Source of the DNA: Paenimyroides viscosum
Lineage (GTDB): Bacteria > Bacteroidota > Bacteroidia > Flavobacteriales > Flavobacteriaceae
Reading direction: 5' to 3'
DNA: 64,000 nucleotides
Assembly (NCBI RefSeq): GCF_003858535.1
Contig: NZ_RQTJ01000008.1
Span: 1-64,000 of the forward strand
The notes under the pieces are model-generated. The model worked only from the letters and a program-made list of their open reading frames with translations, searched no databases and was not told where the DNA came from. The translations under genes and the position numbers were made by a program. Positions 29,538 to 37,706 of the stretch are shown here, one piece after another (the stretch's first letter is position 1; each line of letters begins with the position of its first letter).

Positions 29538-30806
29538 ATGGAAAAGGAAAAAAGATCCACGTTCAAACTGCTATTCTATTTGAAAAAGAACGAACCAAAG
29601 AAAAATGGAAACGTACCTGTTATGGGACGCATAACCATCGATGGAACACCCAAATCCTTTAGTACAAAATTAGAAATTAATCCTAATAATTGGGATCTAA
29701 AGCACGGAAGAGTATTAGGGAAAAGTACCCAGGCACTAAGCATTAATCTTAAATTGGATAATATACGAGTGCGTATAAATAAAATTTATGATGAAATGCT
29801 TAAGGATGAAGGTTTTGCTACTGCACAAAAAGTAAAACTCTCATTCTTGGGTGTTGGTGTTATGGACGATGCCCTGTTAAAAGTTTTTAAAATCCACAAT
29901 GAGGAATTTGAAAAATTAGTAGCTAAGGAAAAACGCTCTCAAAGCACCTACAATAAGTATATTACAGTCTACAATCATCTTTGCGAATTTATAAAGGAGC
30001 GTTATCATCGTGAAGATATGGCTTTCCGGGAGCTAACTTCTGATTTTATCAGGGAGTTCGACTTTTTTCTGCGATATGATAAACAGTGTGCCCATAACAC
30101 GGTTTGGGTATATACGATGCCGGTTATTAGTATGGCAGAACTTGCTATTAAAAAAGGCTTGATAAGGGATAATCCTTTTGAAGATTATGAAATCTCAATG
30201 GAAGAAACTGATCGGGGTTATATTCTTAAAGAAGATGTGGAAAAGTTGATGAAATGCAAACCGGAGCATAAAAGGTATGAGCTGGTAAAAGATATTTTCA
30301 TTTTTAGTTGCTTTACAGGACTTTCTTATGTTGACATTAAGAAAATGAAACAAAGTAATATACAGTCATTTTTTGACGGGCATCAATGGATTATCAGTCG
30401 AAGACAGAAGTCCGATATTGCATCCAATGTTCGATTGATGGAAATCCCTAAACGTATCATTGAGAAATATCAGGGTGTTACCCGAAATGAATTCATTTTC
30501 CCCGTTCCGACAAACGCAACCTGTAATGCTCACGTTAAGAAACTGATTGAAAAAGCAGAAATTAATACAGAGCAAAAAGTAACCTTTCACACGGCAAGAC
30601 ATACTTTCGGAACAATGTTTCTTACTGAAGGTGTTCCATTGGAAAGCCTCAGCAAAATGATGGGACACAAAAATATTTCTACCACACAGATTTATGCCAA
30701 GATCACAAGTCAGAAAATTAGCAAGGATATGGATTTGGTATCACCAAAATTCGCAGGAATGGAAGCCGCATTTATTGAAATGGAGCAAGAAGATTTAGCT
30801 ATCTAA
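29538..30806 (+). CDS. IntDOT-like tyrosine integrase
   Basis: 422 residues in three domains: arm-binding N terminus (FKLLFYLKKNEPKKNGNVPVMGRITIDG in pieces, to about 100), SAM-like core-binding domain (about 115-215) and catalytic domain. Catalytic residues visible are Lys291, His351-x-x-Arg354, His377 and Tyr386 (MMGHKNISTTQIYAK). The position of the first catalytic Arg is Ser263 (TGLSYVDI), as in IntDOT, where this Arg is known to be missing. It integrates and excises the ICE, which fits the nearby core site. Expressed inward, ending at a strong terminator. Confidence 0.93.
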   Translation: MEKEKRSTFKLLFYLKKNEPKKNGNVPVMGRITIDGTPKSFSTKLEINPNNWDLKHGRVLGKSTQALSINLKLDNIRVRINKIYDEMLKDEGFATAQKVKLSFLGVGVMDDALLKVFKIHNEEFEKLVAKEKRSQSTYNKYITVYNHLCEFIKERYHREDMAFRELTSDFIREFDFFLRYDKQCAHNTVWVYTMPVISMAELAIKKGLIRDNPFEDYEISMEETDRGYILKEDVEKLMKCKPEHKRYELVKDIFIFSCFTGLSYVDIKKMKQSNIQSFFDGHQWIISRRQKSDIASNVRLMEIPKRIIEKYQGVTRNEFIFPVPTNATCNAHVKKLIEKAEINTEQKVTFHTARHTFGTMFLTEGVPLESLSKMMGHKNISTTQIYAKITSQKISKDMDLVSPKFAGMEAAFIEMEQEDLAI

Positions 30807-30831
30807 ATTATACTAATCAGTAGTAAAGTTT

Positions 30832-30862
30832 AAGCAGGATTTAACGATCCTGCTTTTTTTAT
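30832..30862 (+). terminator. Terminator after the integrase gene
   Basis: AAGCAGGAT and ATCCTGCTT pair around TTAACG and run into TTTTTTT. Confidence 0.9.
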
Positions 30863-31339
30863 ACCCATACTTTTTGTAGCCTAAGCACATTTACCCCCTT
30901 TCACGTTCCCCTCGCAGTAAAAGAGCTTACGACTACTCTTTGAATAGAAAATTGAAAAACACAGCCCTGCTTTTTCTTCTCTTTATATTTTTCAAATCTC
31001 TATCACAGGCTTTAAAAGCCTTGTCATTTATCCCAAAAATTTATTACAAGAATATTTCCATAATCAACCGGTAAAAAGGCAGCCAAAGTACGGCGGTCAC
31101 CCACGCTCAATCCCAGCCAAAAGACTACGGCATAAACGGTTTCCTCCCTAAAGGTACCCTCCAATTATTCCGTTTCCTTTTGGCTTTTCCTCTTGACCGC
31201 CTTAATAGTCTGCTTTCTTTTTTCCGGTTTTTCTTTTGGAAAAAATTATGCGAAGCGAAGCGGAGCAAACCACAACAGGAAGCAGGGAACGAGAAAAGCG
31301 AACGTAACAAAATGTAAAACTTTTAAAACAGGAACGATT
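30863..31339. other. Gene-free stretch between integrase and ssb
   Basis: No credible gene on either strand. Positions 31080-31096 read CAGCCAAAGTACGGCGG, repeated with two changes at 38513-38529, after the PRTRC module. A second CAGCCAAAAGACTACGGC lies at about 31114-31131. The rest is pyrimidine-rich on the plus strand. It presumably holds the ssb promoter, though no clean -33/-7 pair stands out. Confidence 0.5.
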
Positions 31340-31732
31340 ATGAACATCATCGGAAGACTGACAAGAGATGCGGAAGTACGCACAACGTCACAGGACAAAC
31401 AAGTAGTAAACTTTTCAGTAGCGACAAATGACAGCTACAAAAACAAACAGGGCGAACGCATAGAGCAAACCACCTATTTCGACTGCTCTTATTGGATTTC
31501 TGCAAAGGTAGCCACATTACTCACAAAAGGCACTTTGGTAGAACTCACAGGACGAGTAAGCACAAGAGCGTGGACAGGCAATGACGGAGAGCCTAGAGCA
31601 GGACTGAATTTCCATACCTCACAAATCAAACTGTATGGAGGTGGCAAGAGAACCGAAACCGTACAGGCTACTGCACAAACAGGAAGCAACAGTACAGCAG
31701 GAAAAGGCACAGAAGACGACCTACCATTCTAA
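31340..31732 (+). CDS. ssb: Single-stranded DNA-binding protein
   Basis: 130 residues. The OB fold begins MNIIGRLTRDAEVRTT and includes VNFSVATNDSYKN and TYFDCSYW; the C-terminal tip is the acidic EDDLPF that recruits DNA-processing partners. The frame is open back to 31193, but the upstream part has no SSB similarity and lies in gene-free DNA, so ATG 31340 is chosen. ICE-borne SSBs protect single strands during transfer and establishment. It starts a run of plus-strand plasmid-like genes. Confidence 0.93.
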   Translation: MNIIGRLTRDAEVRTTSQDKQVVNFSVATNDSYKNKQGERIEQTTYFDCSYWISAKVATLLTKGTLVELTGRVSTRAWTGNDGEPRAGLNFHTSQIKLYGGGKRTETVQATAQTGSNSTAGKGTEDDLPF

Positions 31733-31775
31733 CAAAGAGTATTCAATCATTTTTTAACATCAAAATTTTAGCATT

Positions 31776-32849
31776 ATGGCACATAACATTCATTTCAACG
31801 AGAGAACAGGAAAGCACAGTTTCTTTTCAGTACAGCAAAAAGCGTGGCACGGTTTGGGGCAAATAGTCGAACAATATCCAACGAGCGAGGAAGCCATAAA
31901 ACACGCAGGGTTAGATTATGAGGTGGTTAAATCCCCTCTATTTACCAAAGGTTCGGGCATTATCGAAACTGCTAATGGTATCGAGATAGGTAGTAGCGAA
32001 TTGGAAGTGCCTAACTATTTCGCCAACATACGCACCGATAACAATGCTGTATTGGGCGTAGTTGGTAAGGACTACCACATTGTACAAAATAGAGAAGCCT
32101 TTAATTTCTTTGATGCCATTGTAGGCGGTGGCGAAGGTATTCTATACGAAACCGCAGGAGCATTGGGCAACGGAGAACGCATTTTTATCACAGCCAAATT
32201 GCCCGACTATATCCGTGTAGGTAATGGCGATGATGTAACGGAAAAATATATTTTCCTTACCACTTCGCACGATGGTAGCGGAAGTATCACAGCCGCTTTT
32301 ACTCCCATTAGGATTGTATGCCAAAACACGCTGAATGCCTCATTACGCAGTATGACCAATGTAGTCCGTATCAAACACACTTCGGGAGCAAAGCAACGCA
32401 TCGAGAACGCCCACAAGATTATGGGATTGGCTAACACATTGAGCAACCAATTAGAGGGCATTTTCAACGAGTGGACGAAAGTAAAGGTTACAGACCGAGA
32501 AGTAAGAAAGCTAATCCAATTGGCACTTTGCCCGAATAAGGAAACGCTTGACCTACTCAAAAAAGGTGCGGAAGGTGAAGTTTCCACCGTGTTCAAAAAT
32601 GTGGTTGATGATGCTTTCAGCTATGCTATGATGAGCGATACCCAACAAATGAACACGACAAAAGGCACTTTGTTCGGAGCGTATAACGCCGTGACAGGCT
32701 ACTATCAGAACGTAAGAAATTACAAGAACGATGAAGCCAAGCTACAGAGCATTGTACTCGGTGGTACTGCCCAACTGAAATCGCAGAAAGCATTTGAACT
32801 GTGTACCTCATTTGCTTTGGACGGTGCGGAAATCTTCAAACTTAATTAA
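31776..32849 (+). CDS. DUF932 domain protein (phage/plasmid-like, TIGR03299 type)
   Basis: 357 residues, soluble. MAHNIHFNERTGKHSFFSVQQKAWHGLGQIV is the hallmark start (in pieces), with VVGKDYHIVQNREAFNFFD and FTPIRIVCQNTLNASLR following. DUF932 proteins are frequent on plasmids, phages and ICEs and have no settled function; a role in element replication or host takeover is guessed from context only. Lies between ssb and small ICE genes. Confidence 0.88.
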   Translation: MAHNIHFNERTGKHSFFSVQQKAWHGLGQIVEQYPTSEEAIKHAGLDYEVVKSPLFTKGSGIIETANGIEIGSSELEVPNYFANIRTDNNAVLGVVGKDYHIVQNREAFNFFDAIVGGGEGILYETAGALGNGERIFITAKLPDYIRVGNGDDVTEKYIFLTTSHDGSGSITAAFTPIRIVCQNTLNASLRSMTNVVRIKHTSGAKQRIENAHKIMGLANTLSNQLEGIFNEWTKVKVTDREVRKLIQLALCPNKETLDLLKKGAEGEVSTVFKNVVDDAFSYAMMSDTQQMNTTKGTLFGAYNAVTGYYQNVRNYKNDEAKLQSIVLGGTAQLKSQKAFELCTSFALDGAEIFKLN

Positions 32850-32901
32850 ATAACCACAGGCTACCGCCTTAAACGGTGGTAGCCTACTATAAACAACAGC
32901 T

Positions 32902-33285
32902 ATGACAATAGAGATATATGAAGCAACGCTGAAGCACGACACAGGTACGACAATGCTAAGAGTATTTTCACTTAGCGGAAAGCAGGGAGCGATACAGCAG
33001 ATAACAACCGTAGAGGGTTGTCCCGAATGTGCCATTGTGGATATAGTGAAGATTGATAACGATACAAAACAGCAGGATATGAAAGCAAAAACCATAGAGG
33101 AAGCAAAAGAATTGGCTAAAGGCAAGAGCCTTGAAAAGAAGCACAAGGACGAAACAGTACATATTATCTACTGCAATCGGACGGAGTATTTCTACATAGA
33201 CACAGACGGTTTAATACGCCTTTGGGAGCAGTCATTCGGCTACTATGTAAATGGCGTTTACACCGCTGAAAAATCACATTCATAA
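32902..33285 (+). CDS. Hypothetical ICE protein
   Basis: 127 residues, mixed charge, no signal or membrane segment. Contains TTVEGCPECAIVDIVKI, with a CPEC pair, and a terminal YFYIDTDGLIRLWEQSFGYY segment. No family recognised. It sits in the same direction and spacing as the surrounding plasmid-like genes and is probably co-expressed with them. Confidence 0.7.
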   Translation: MTIEIYEATLKHDTGTTMLRVFSLSGKQGAIQQITTVEGCPECAIVDIVKIDNDTKQQDMKAKTIEEAKELAKGKSLEKKHKDETVHIIYCNRTEYFYIDTDGLIRLWEQSFGYYVNGVYTAEKSHS

Positions 33286-33305
33286 CCTTTAAACAATAAA
33301 CGATT

Positions 33306-33788
33306 ATGGCTAATTGGTGCAGTAATACGGTTGTTTTCGAGGGAGAACCCGAAGCAATCGAACAGATACAACAGCTATTCAAATCAATGGCTGAAAAACA
33401 ACAGGAAGAAAATTGCGGACAACTGCCCGACTTCGTAGAGGACAGTAACGGTGGCTATTTCTTCGACATCTACCAAGACGATGATGTTACAGGCATATTT
33501 CAGTATGAAACAAAATGGTCGCCCAATATTGAGGTAGTACAAGCGATAGCAGAACACTACAACGTGAATTTCACACAGGACTATGAGGAATTAAGTAACG
33601 GTGTATGTGGCAGGGCAATGTTTTCTGACAAGCTACTCACAGATATTTATTTGGACGATGAAGAATTTGAGCAATACGAGTTTGATGAAGAAACAGACAC
33701 CTATCATTTTGAGGGCAACGAATACGAAAGCGATTACGAGATATTGGAAACCCTATTGGAACGGAAAATCGCCATTTATCAATCTTAA
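33306..33788 (+). CDS. Api92/DUF1281-like ferredoxin-fold protein
   Basis: 160 residues, strongly acidic. The start MANWCSNTVVFEGEPEAIEQIQ is typical of the DUF1281/Api92 group, small ferredoxin-like proteins of phages and mobile elements; WSPNIEVVQAIAEHY is the matching second block. No enzymatic motif. Function unknown; conserved in Bacteroidota ICE modules of this kind. Confidence 0.75.
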   Translation: MANWCSNTVVFEGEPEAIEQIQQLFKSMAEKQQEENCGQLPDFVEDSNGGYFFDIYQDDDVTGIFQYETKWSPNIEVVQAIAEHYNVNFTQDYEELSNGVCGRAMFSDKLLTDIYLDDEEFEQYEFDEETDTYHFEGNEYESDYEILETLLERKIAIYQS

Positions 33789-33799
33789 AAGCAAACACA

Positions 33800-34138
33800 A
33801 TGGAAACAAAAGTAATAGCCACAAAGTTTGTCCGCCACAATGTTCCCGAATTAGAAACTCTGCAAAATGCAAAGGTCTATCTGTTAAGGGAAAAACTGAA
33901 CAAGGGCGAAAAGATGAACCGAGCCGAAAAGAACTGGCTTGCAGAAGCTGTAAACCGTAATGCTTTCTTCAAACGAGCCGTTCCCTTGCAGGGTTATCGC
34001 TTCGGGTTTGAAGATGTATTAAAAACCTATGTGGTAAAACAGTACGGTAGTTGGGCAGAATACAACTCCCCCGACAAAACAAGCCTTAGAAGCATTGTTT
34101 ACGGCAGGATTGACCAGATAGCAGAAATCAGTAAGTAA
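33800..34138 (+). CDS. Hypothetical ICE protein
   Basis: 112 residues, basic and mostly helical. KGEKMNRAEKNWLAEAVNRNAFFKRAVPLQGYRFGF (in pieces) suggests a compact helical domain. No family recognised and no membrane segment. It is 11 bases after the previous stop, in the run of ssb-PRTRC genes. Confidence 0.7.
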   Translation: METKVIATKFVRHNVPELETLQNAKVYLLREKLNKGEKMNRAEKNWLAEAVNRNAFFKRAVPLQGYRFGFEDVLKTYVVKQYGSWAEYNSPDKTSLRSIVYGRIDQIAEISK

Positions 34139-34158
34139 CAATTTAAAGCAATCTAAAA

Positions 34159-34602
34159 ATGAAACTATCAGATAAACCAACAGCACATTTACTGCTAAAA
34201 GCAGGTACTAACAGCGAATGGGATAATTGCAGTTTTGCCATTGTCCACATTACCGAAGATTGGAAAAAGGAACAGCAAAAACGGCTTGAAATGGTTAAGC
34301 CGTTTGCAGAAGATTACTTCTTACAATCACTGAACTATTACGATACGGCAGTAGATTTTTATACGGCTGACGAAGACGACAATCCCGATTTATACAAATG
34401 GCTTGAAAATAAGCCTATGGTATTCGTGGAAGTGGATAAGGACGAATTAGAAACCCTTTCCGTACCCGAAAACCGATTGGACTGTTATAGGCTTGTAATG
34501 TACAAAACAGGAACAGCTATGTACAAGGCTTACGGAAAGCATACGAGCGAAGAATTTTGGACAGAAGAATTTCCATTAACCCCATTAATTCAACAATTAT
34601 GA
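34159..34602 (+). CDS. Hypothetical ICE protein
   Basis: 147 residues, acidic. Contains FAIVHITEDWKKEQQKRLEMVKPF and a terminal YGKHTSEEFWTEEFPLTPL segment. No recognisable domain, signal peptide or membrane helix. The stop overlaps the next start by four bases (ATGA), so the two are co-translated. Confidence 0.7.
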   Translation: MKLSDKPTAHLLLKAGTNSEWDNCSFAIVHITEDWKKEQQKRLEMVKPFAEDYFLQSLNYYDTAVDFYTADEDDNPDLYKWLENKPMVFVEVDKDELETLSVPENRLDCYRLVMYKTGTAMYKAYGKHTSEEFWTEEFPLTPLIQQL

Positions 34603-34931
34603 CACGTTCAAACCTCCATATCAAATTGAGCAACGGCAAATCAATTATATGCGTTGCGGACAGCAGTTCAGCACCCGAACAGGGATATATCGTAGACCAA
34701 CTGCTATTGCCACTTCTTTCGCTTGACGACAGCGAACAGGAAATGGCTTTACTATCTGAGCATTGCACAATGGATGAAAGACGTTGCAACGCAACCTACC
34801 GCTACACCATTGACCTAACTACCAAAGAAGTAAAGTTTTTTGAAGAGCATTACAGTTATACTAAAGACAATTTCAGAAAGGGCAAGGATATAACGAAGCG
34901 GTATAACGATTATGTAAAAACAATTAGATAA
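34599..34931 (+). CDS. Hypothetical ICE protein
   Basis: 110 residues. MTRSNLHIKLSNGKSIICVADSSSAPEQGYIVDQLLLPLL (in pieces) looks like a small alpha-beta domain; CTMDERRCNATYRYTIDL follows. The frame is open from 34557, but the ATGA overlap with the previous gene favours ATG 34599. No family recognised. It lies immediately before the PRTRC genes. Confidence 0.7.
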   Translation: MTRSNLHIKLSNGKSIICVADSSSAPEQGYIVDQLLLPLLSLDDSEQEMALLSEHCTMDERRCNATYRYTIDLTTKEVKFFEEHYSYTKDNFRKGKDITKRYNDYVKTIR

Positions 34932-34950
34932 CAATTAAAATTTCAGAACG

Positions 34951-35559
34951 ATGAATACCAATTTTTTTAATCAGATACAACAGTTAGACTTTACAGGAGT
35001 ATTGCAACTGAACATTTCCAAAGGAGCAGAAAACAACCTTATCGTATCGGTACTGCTCAACAACGAACAATGCGGAGATAACGCCAAAAACCTAATTCCC
35101 CCATTGACGTTTAACGCCACACCACAGGAATTTGACGAGGGATTTTTTGAGCAAATAAAAGCACCTATCAAAACCGTTTCGGGCGTTATGGTGGATATGG
35201 AGAAATTTCTCAAACAAATAGAGGAAGTCAAAAAGCAATCGGCAATGGAGAAAGAAAAAACCGAGAAAGCAAAAAAGGAAAAAGAAGCCAAAGACAAGAA
35301 GTTTAAAGACGGTATGGCAAAGGCTGACGAACTCGAAAAAGAGGGCAAATTCCGTGAAGCGTGGATAAAAGTACCCGACATCACCGAGTTTCCCGAAAAG
35401 GCGGACGAGATACGTAAACGCAAAACGGCATTGTCTGCAAAATTCGCCACACCAAGCCTTTTCGGAGAAGCGGAAGAACCGCAACCCGAACCGAGCCAAG
35501 AGGAAGAAGTTACAGCCGATTATCCTATTGACGAAGCGGAAGAAGAAACAGAGTATTAA
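34951..35559 (+). CDS. PRTRC system protein E
   Basis: 202 residues. An N-terminal domain (NFFNQIQQLDFTGVLQLNISKG through LIPPLTFNATPQEFDEGFFEQI, in pieces) matches PRTRC protein E. It is followed by a Lys/Glu-rich coiled coil (about 95-150) and an acidic tail. PRTRC (ParB-related, ThiF-related cassette) systems are mobile-element gene sets of unknown biochemical role. It starts the PRTRC run E, C, unassigned, B, ThiF here. Confidence 0.85.
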   Translation: MNTNFFNQIQQLDFTGVLQLNISKGAENNLIVSVLLNNEQCGDNAKNLIPPLTFNATPQEFDEGFFEQIKAPIKTVSGVMVDMEKFLKQIEEVKKQSAMEKEKTEKAKKEKEAKDKKFKDGMAKADELEKEGKFREAWIKVPDITEFPEKADEIRKRKTALSAKFATPSLFGEAEEPQPEPSQEEEVTADYPIDEAEEETEY

Positions 35560-35576
35560 CAATAAAAACGAACATT

Positions 35577-35795
35577 ATGTTATTAGCAACGCAATTAGAA
35601 CGAGTGTTTATACTCAAAGATAAAGGACAGGACATCAGACTGACCGACCCCGAACCACGTTGGAGCGTGGAAGCCGTAATGAATTTTTACGCCAATATGT
35701 ACCCGATACTCACAACGGCAAAAGCATCTGCACCGCAGATAAAAGATGATGCGGTAGAGTACAAATTCGAGAGCGTAATGGGAACGAAAGGTTAA
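35577..35795 (+). CDS. PRTRC system protein C
   Basis: 72 residues. LERVFILKDKGQDIRLTDPEPRWSVEAVMNFYANMYPILTTA (in pieces) is the PRTRC-C signature, a compact ubiquitin-like-sized protein. Its presence beside a ThiF/E1-like gene is interesting because E1-like enzymes act on small beta-grasp proteins, but the C terminus here is FESVMGTKG, with no terminal Gly-Gly. Function not established. Confidence 0.87.
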   Translation: MLLATQLERVFILKDKGQDIRLTDPEPRWSVEAVMNFYANMYPILTTAKASAPQIKDDAVEYKFESVMGTKG

Positions 35796-35818
35796 TCCAA
35801 AATTTAAAACGATGAATT

Positions 35819-35995
35819 ATGCAACGCAACATCATATCGGGAACTATCACAATACCCGAACAGCAACGCCAACGGCAATTACACCGACAGTTGGGCGAGT
35901 TCGCCAATTGGCTACAAAGACCAAAGGATGCAAACCAAGTACGAAAAGACAAACAGAAATCCGTACCGATAGCAATGCTACCAATGGTATTCTAA
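35819..35995 (+). CDS. Possible 58-residue protein in the PRTRC cassette
   Basis: A short open frame with ATG 35819 and TAA 35993-35995. Its translation begins MQRNIISGTITIPEQQRQRQ and continues LGEFANWLQRPKDANQVRKDKQK, ending AMLPMVF. It looks like a natural small protein with an amphipathic Gln/Arg-rich helix. The competing frame over the same bases (from 35812) gives Thr-rich sequence of frameshift type. If real, it fills the gap between PRTRC C and the next gene, which would then start at 36022. Confidence 0.5.
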   Translation: MQRNIISGTITIPEQQRQRQLHRQLGEFANWLQRPKDANQVRKDKQKSVPIAMLPMVF

Positions 35996-36021
35996 AGTGT
36001 ACGTTTCTGCCTAAACTGAAA

Positions 36022-36987
36022 ATGGAACAATCCGTACAGGCTTGTAAGAAATCAGCAAAAACGGAGAGGGATTTTTATAAGTCCCTTTCCAAACTTGCCG
36101 AACATTACAACATTGAGCCGATGCAATCTAAAGAATTTACATTTCCCTACAATATCGTATTGGGTATGTGGGATATGGAAACCAAACTAAAACGTACCCA
36201 TATCAATTGGGATAGTTTACGTTTGGTACAGGACAGCAAGAAAGCGTTTTTGAAAAGTGAGGAACGGTATGACACAGGTACAACCTTGTATTACATTCCT
36301 ATTGTGCCACTCTTTAAAATGCTCAAAGACCCGAAACGGAAAAAGTCGGCACAGTTGCTTGTTTCGGTTTGTAGTTATCTGTACCATATAGCCGACATTC
36401 CGTATTACAGACAGGAAAACACTTATTTGTATTGGTTGTATGAAATGCACAAAGATTGGGTAGAACAGGACGATGACACGGAAGAAACCCAATACTACAA
36501 GCGAGAATTTGCCAAAGCGGAATTGATAGGCGATTGTATAGAACAAAGACTATTTAACCGCATCAATTTAGAAATGTTTGAAAAGCGTTTAAGCAGTTTT
36601 GTAAGCCGTGATGTGTTTGAAATAGAATGTTGGCAGTTGGCTTGTAACGCCTTTGCTCTTTATACGGAATATCCCAAAGCAAGCATTTTCAGAAACGCAC
36701 CATTGCCCGAACAAGACCCCTATGACGATGATTACGACAAGGAAGCAATCGGAATGGAAAAGTACATTTCGTTTATCGCAGACACAAAAGGTTGGCTCTA
36801 TGAAAATCTTTCGGACAGCATAAACAATGAGTTTAACGAATACGGAATAATGGAAGAACCAAGCATCAGCAAATCCTTTGACGGAAGTAAAGTAACACAG
36901 GAAAGCCTTGATTTTGAAAACCGACTTTTTGCTGTATTGGACGACTTATGTAGCCTATTGTATAACTATAAAACAACAAGACAATGA
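36022..36987 (+). CDS. Unassigned protein of the PRTRC cassette
   Basis: 321 residues from ATG 36022 (MEQSVQACKKSAKTERDFYK). It is largely helical, with a central segment IPIVPLFKMLKDPKRKKSAQLLVSVCSYLYHIADIPYYR (in pieces) and aromatic-rich WLYEMHKDWVEQDDDTEETQYYKREF. The frame is open from 35812, but the first 70 residues overlap the 58-residue ORF and look non-coding in this frame. It occupies the place between PRTRC C and B and overlaps B by four bases. It may correspond to PRTRC F, but I cannot confirm that. Confidence 0.7.
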   Translation: MEQSVQACKKSAKTERDFYKSLSKLAEHYNIEPMQSKEFTFPYNIVLGMWDMETKLKRTHINWDSLRLVQDSKKAFLKSEERYDTGTTLYYIPIVPLFKMLKDPKRKKSAQLLVSVCSYLYHIADIPYYRQENTYLYWLYEMHKDWVEQDDDTEETQYYKREFAKAELIGDCIEQRLFNRINLEMFEKRLSSFVSRDVFEIECWQLACNAFALYTEYPKASIFRNAPLPEQDPYDDDYDKEAIGMEKYISFIADTKGWLYENLSDSINNEFNEYGIMEEPSISKSFDGSKVTQESLDFENRLFAVLDDLCSLLYNYKTTRQ

Positions 36988-37706
36988 ACCACACAAACGA
37001 TATAACCGAGAATTTTGGAACATTGTATTATCCAAAATCCGCTTTGGTTTTCTACGAAACCATAGGAACAGATACCGCAACCTATGTGGAGCATTTTGAT
37101 ATGGACAAGAACGGCAATCCTATCAACGCCCACCCATTGACCGTAAGGGAAGCCAATGTATTGGCAAAATCCTTACAGACCGATGATGAAAAGAACCAAG
37201 CCTTTTTAAAGCCAAAGGGAATTTTACCGACCAATGTTTTACACATTAACCCCAATGCGGAAAAAGGTACGGTATTATGGTACACCAAAGCACAACAAAG
37301 ACAACTGTATTTTGTGAATAGTTTGGAGATACCCAACGGAAAGGCACAAGTACCGCCAATGCTATGGTTAGCAGATAAAAACAGTCTTACCGTATTTGCT
37401 TTGGCAAACAACAGAAGACCAATGGCAAAAACGCTTTTGCATCACGCACCGTTCTTTAATATCTATGAAAAAGGCAATGTATGTATGGGAACGGTAAGTA
37501 TAGACATTAAAAATTCCGCTTCGGTAGAAGAATTTATACAGGCTTGGGAAGACTATTTTTTTAACAGCTATTTCAGTCATTCATTGAGTGCAAATTTGAC
37601 AAAAAAGAACATTGTAACCCTTTGGAAAAGCCTTGTCAATACAGATAAACCCTTTCCTACAGAGGTATTGAAAACGAATAACAAAACCCTTAAACACCTA
37701 TTGTAA
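36984..37706 (+). CDS. PRTRC system protein B
   Basis: 240 residues. LYYPKSALVFYETI, HPLTVREANVLAKSL, VLWYTKAQQRQLYF and PPMLWLADKNSLTVFAL are PRTRC-B blocks, followed by HHAPFFNIYEKGNVCMGTV and a terminal WEDYFFNSYFSHSL. The last pattern is characteristic of the family. It overlaps both neighbours (ATGA upstream, TAATG downstream), so production with the ThiF protein is tightly coupled. Biochemical role unknown. Confidence 0.88.
   Translation: MNHTNDITENFGTLYYPKSALVFYETIGTDTATYVEHFDMDKNGNPINAHPLTVREANVLAKSLQTDDEKNQAFLKPKGILPTNVLHINPNAEKGTVLWYTKAQQRQLYFVNSLEIPNGKAQVPPMLWLADKNSLTVFALANNRRPMAKTLLHHAPFFNIYEKGNVCMGTVSIDIKNSASVEEFIQAWEDYFFNSYFSHSLSANLTKKNIVTLWKSLVNTDKPFPTEVLKTNNKTLKHLL

Noticed and set aside
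31193..31339. Upstream extension of ssb
   Set aside because: Hydrophobic then basic sequence with no SSB similarity; the OB fold starts at MNIIGRL.
34971..35562. Long minus-strand frames opposite PRTRC E
   Set aside because: Ser/Phe-rich shadows of a Lys/Glu-rich coding strand; no promoter or family similarity.
35812..36021. First 70 residues of the long frame after PRTRC C
   Set aside because: Thr-rich sequence of frameshift type over a better 58-residue ORF; the protein more likely starts at 36022.
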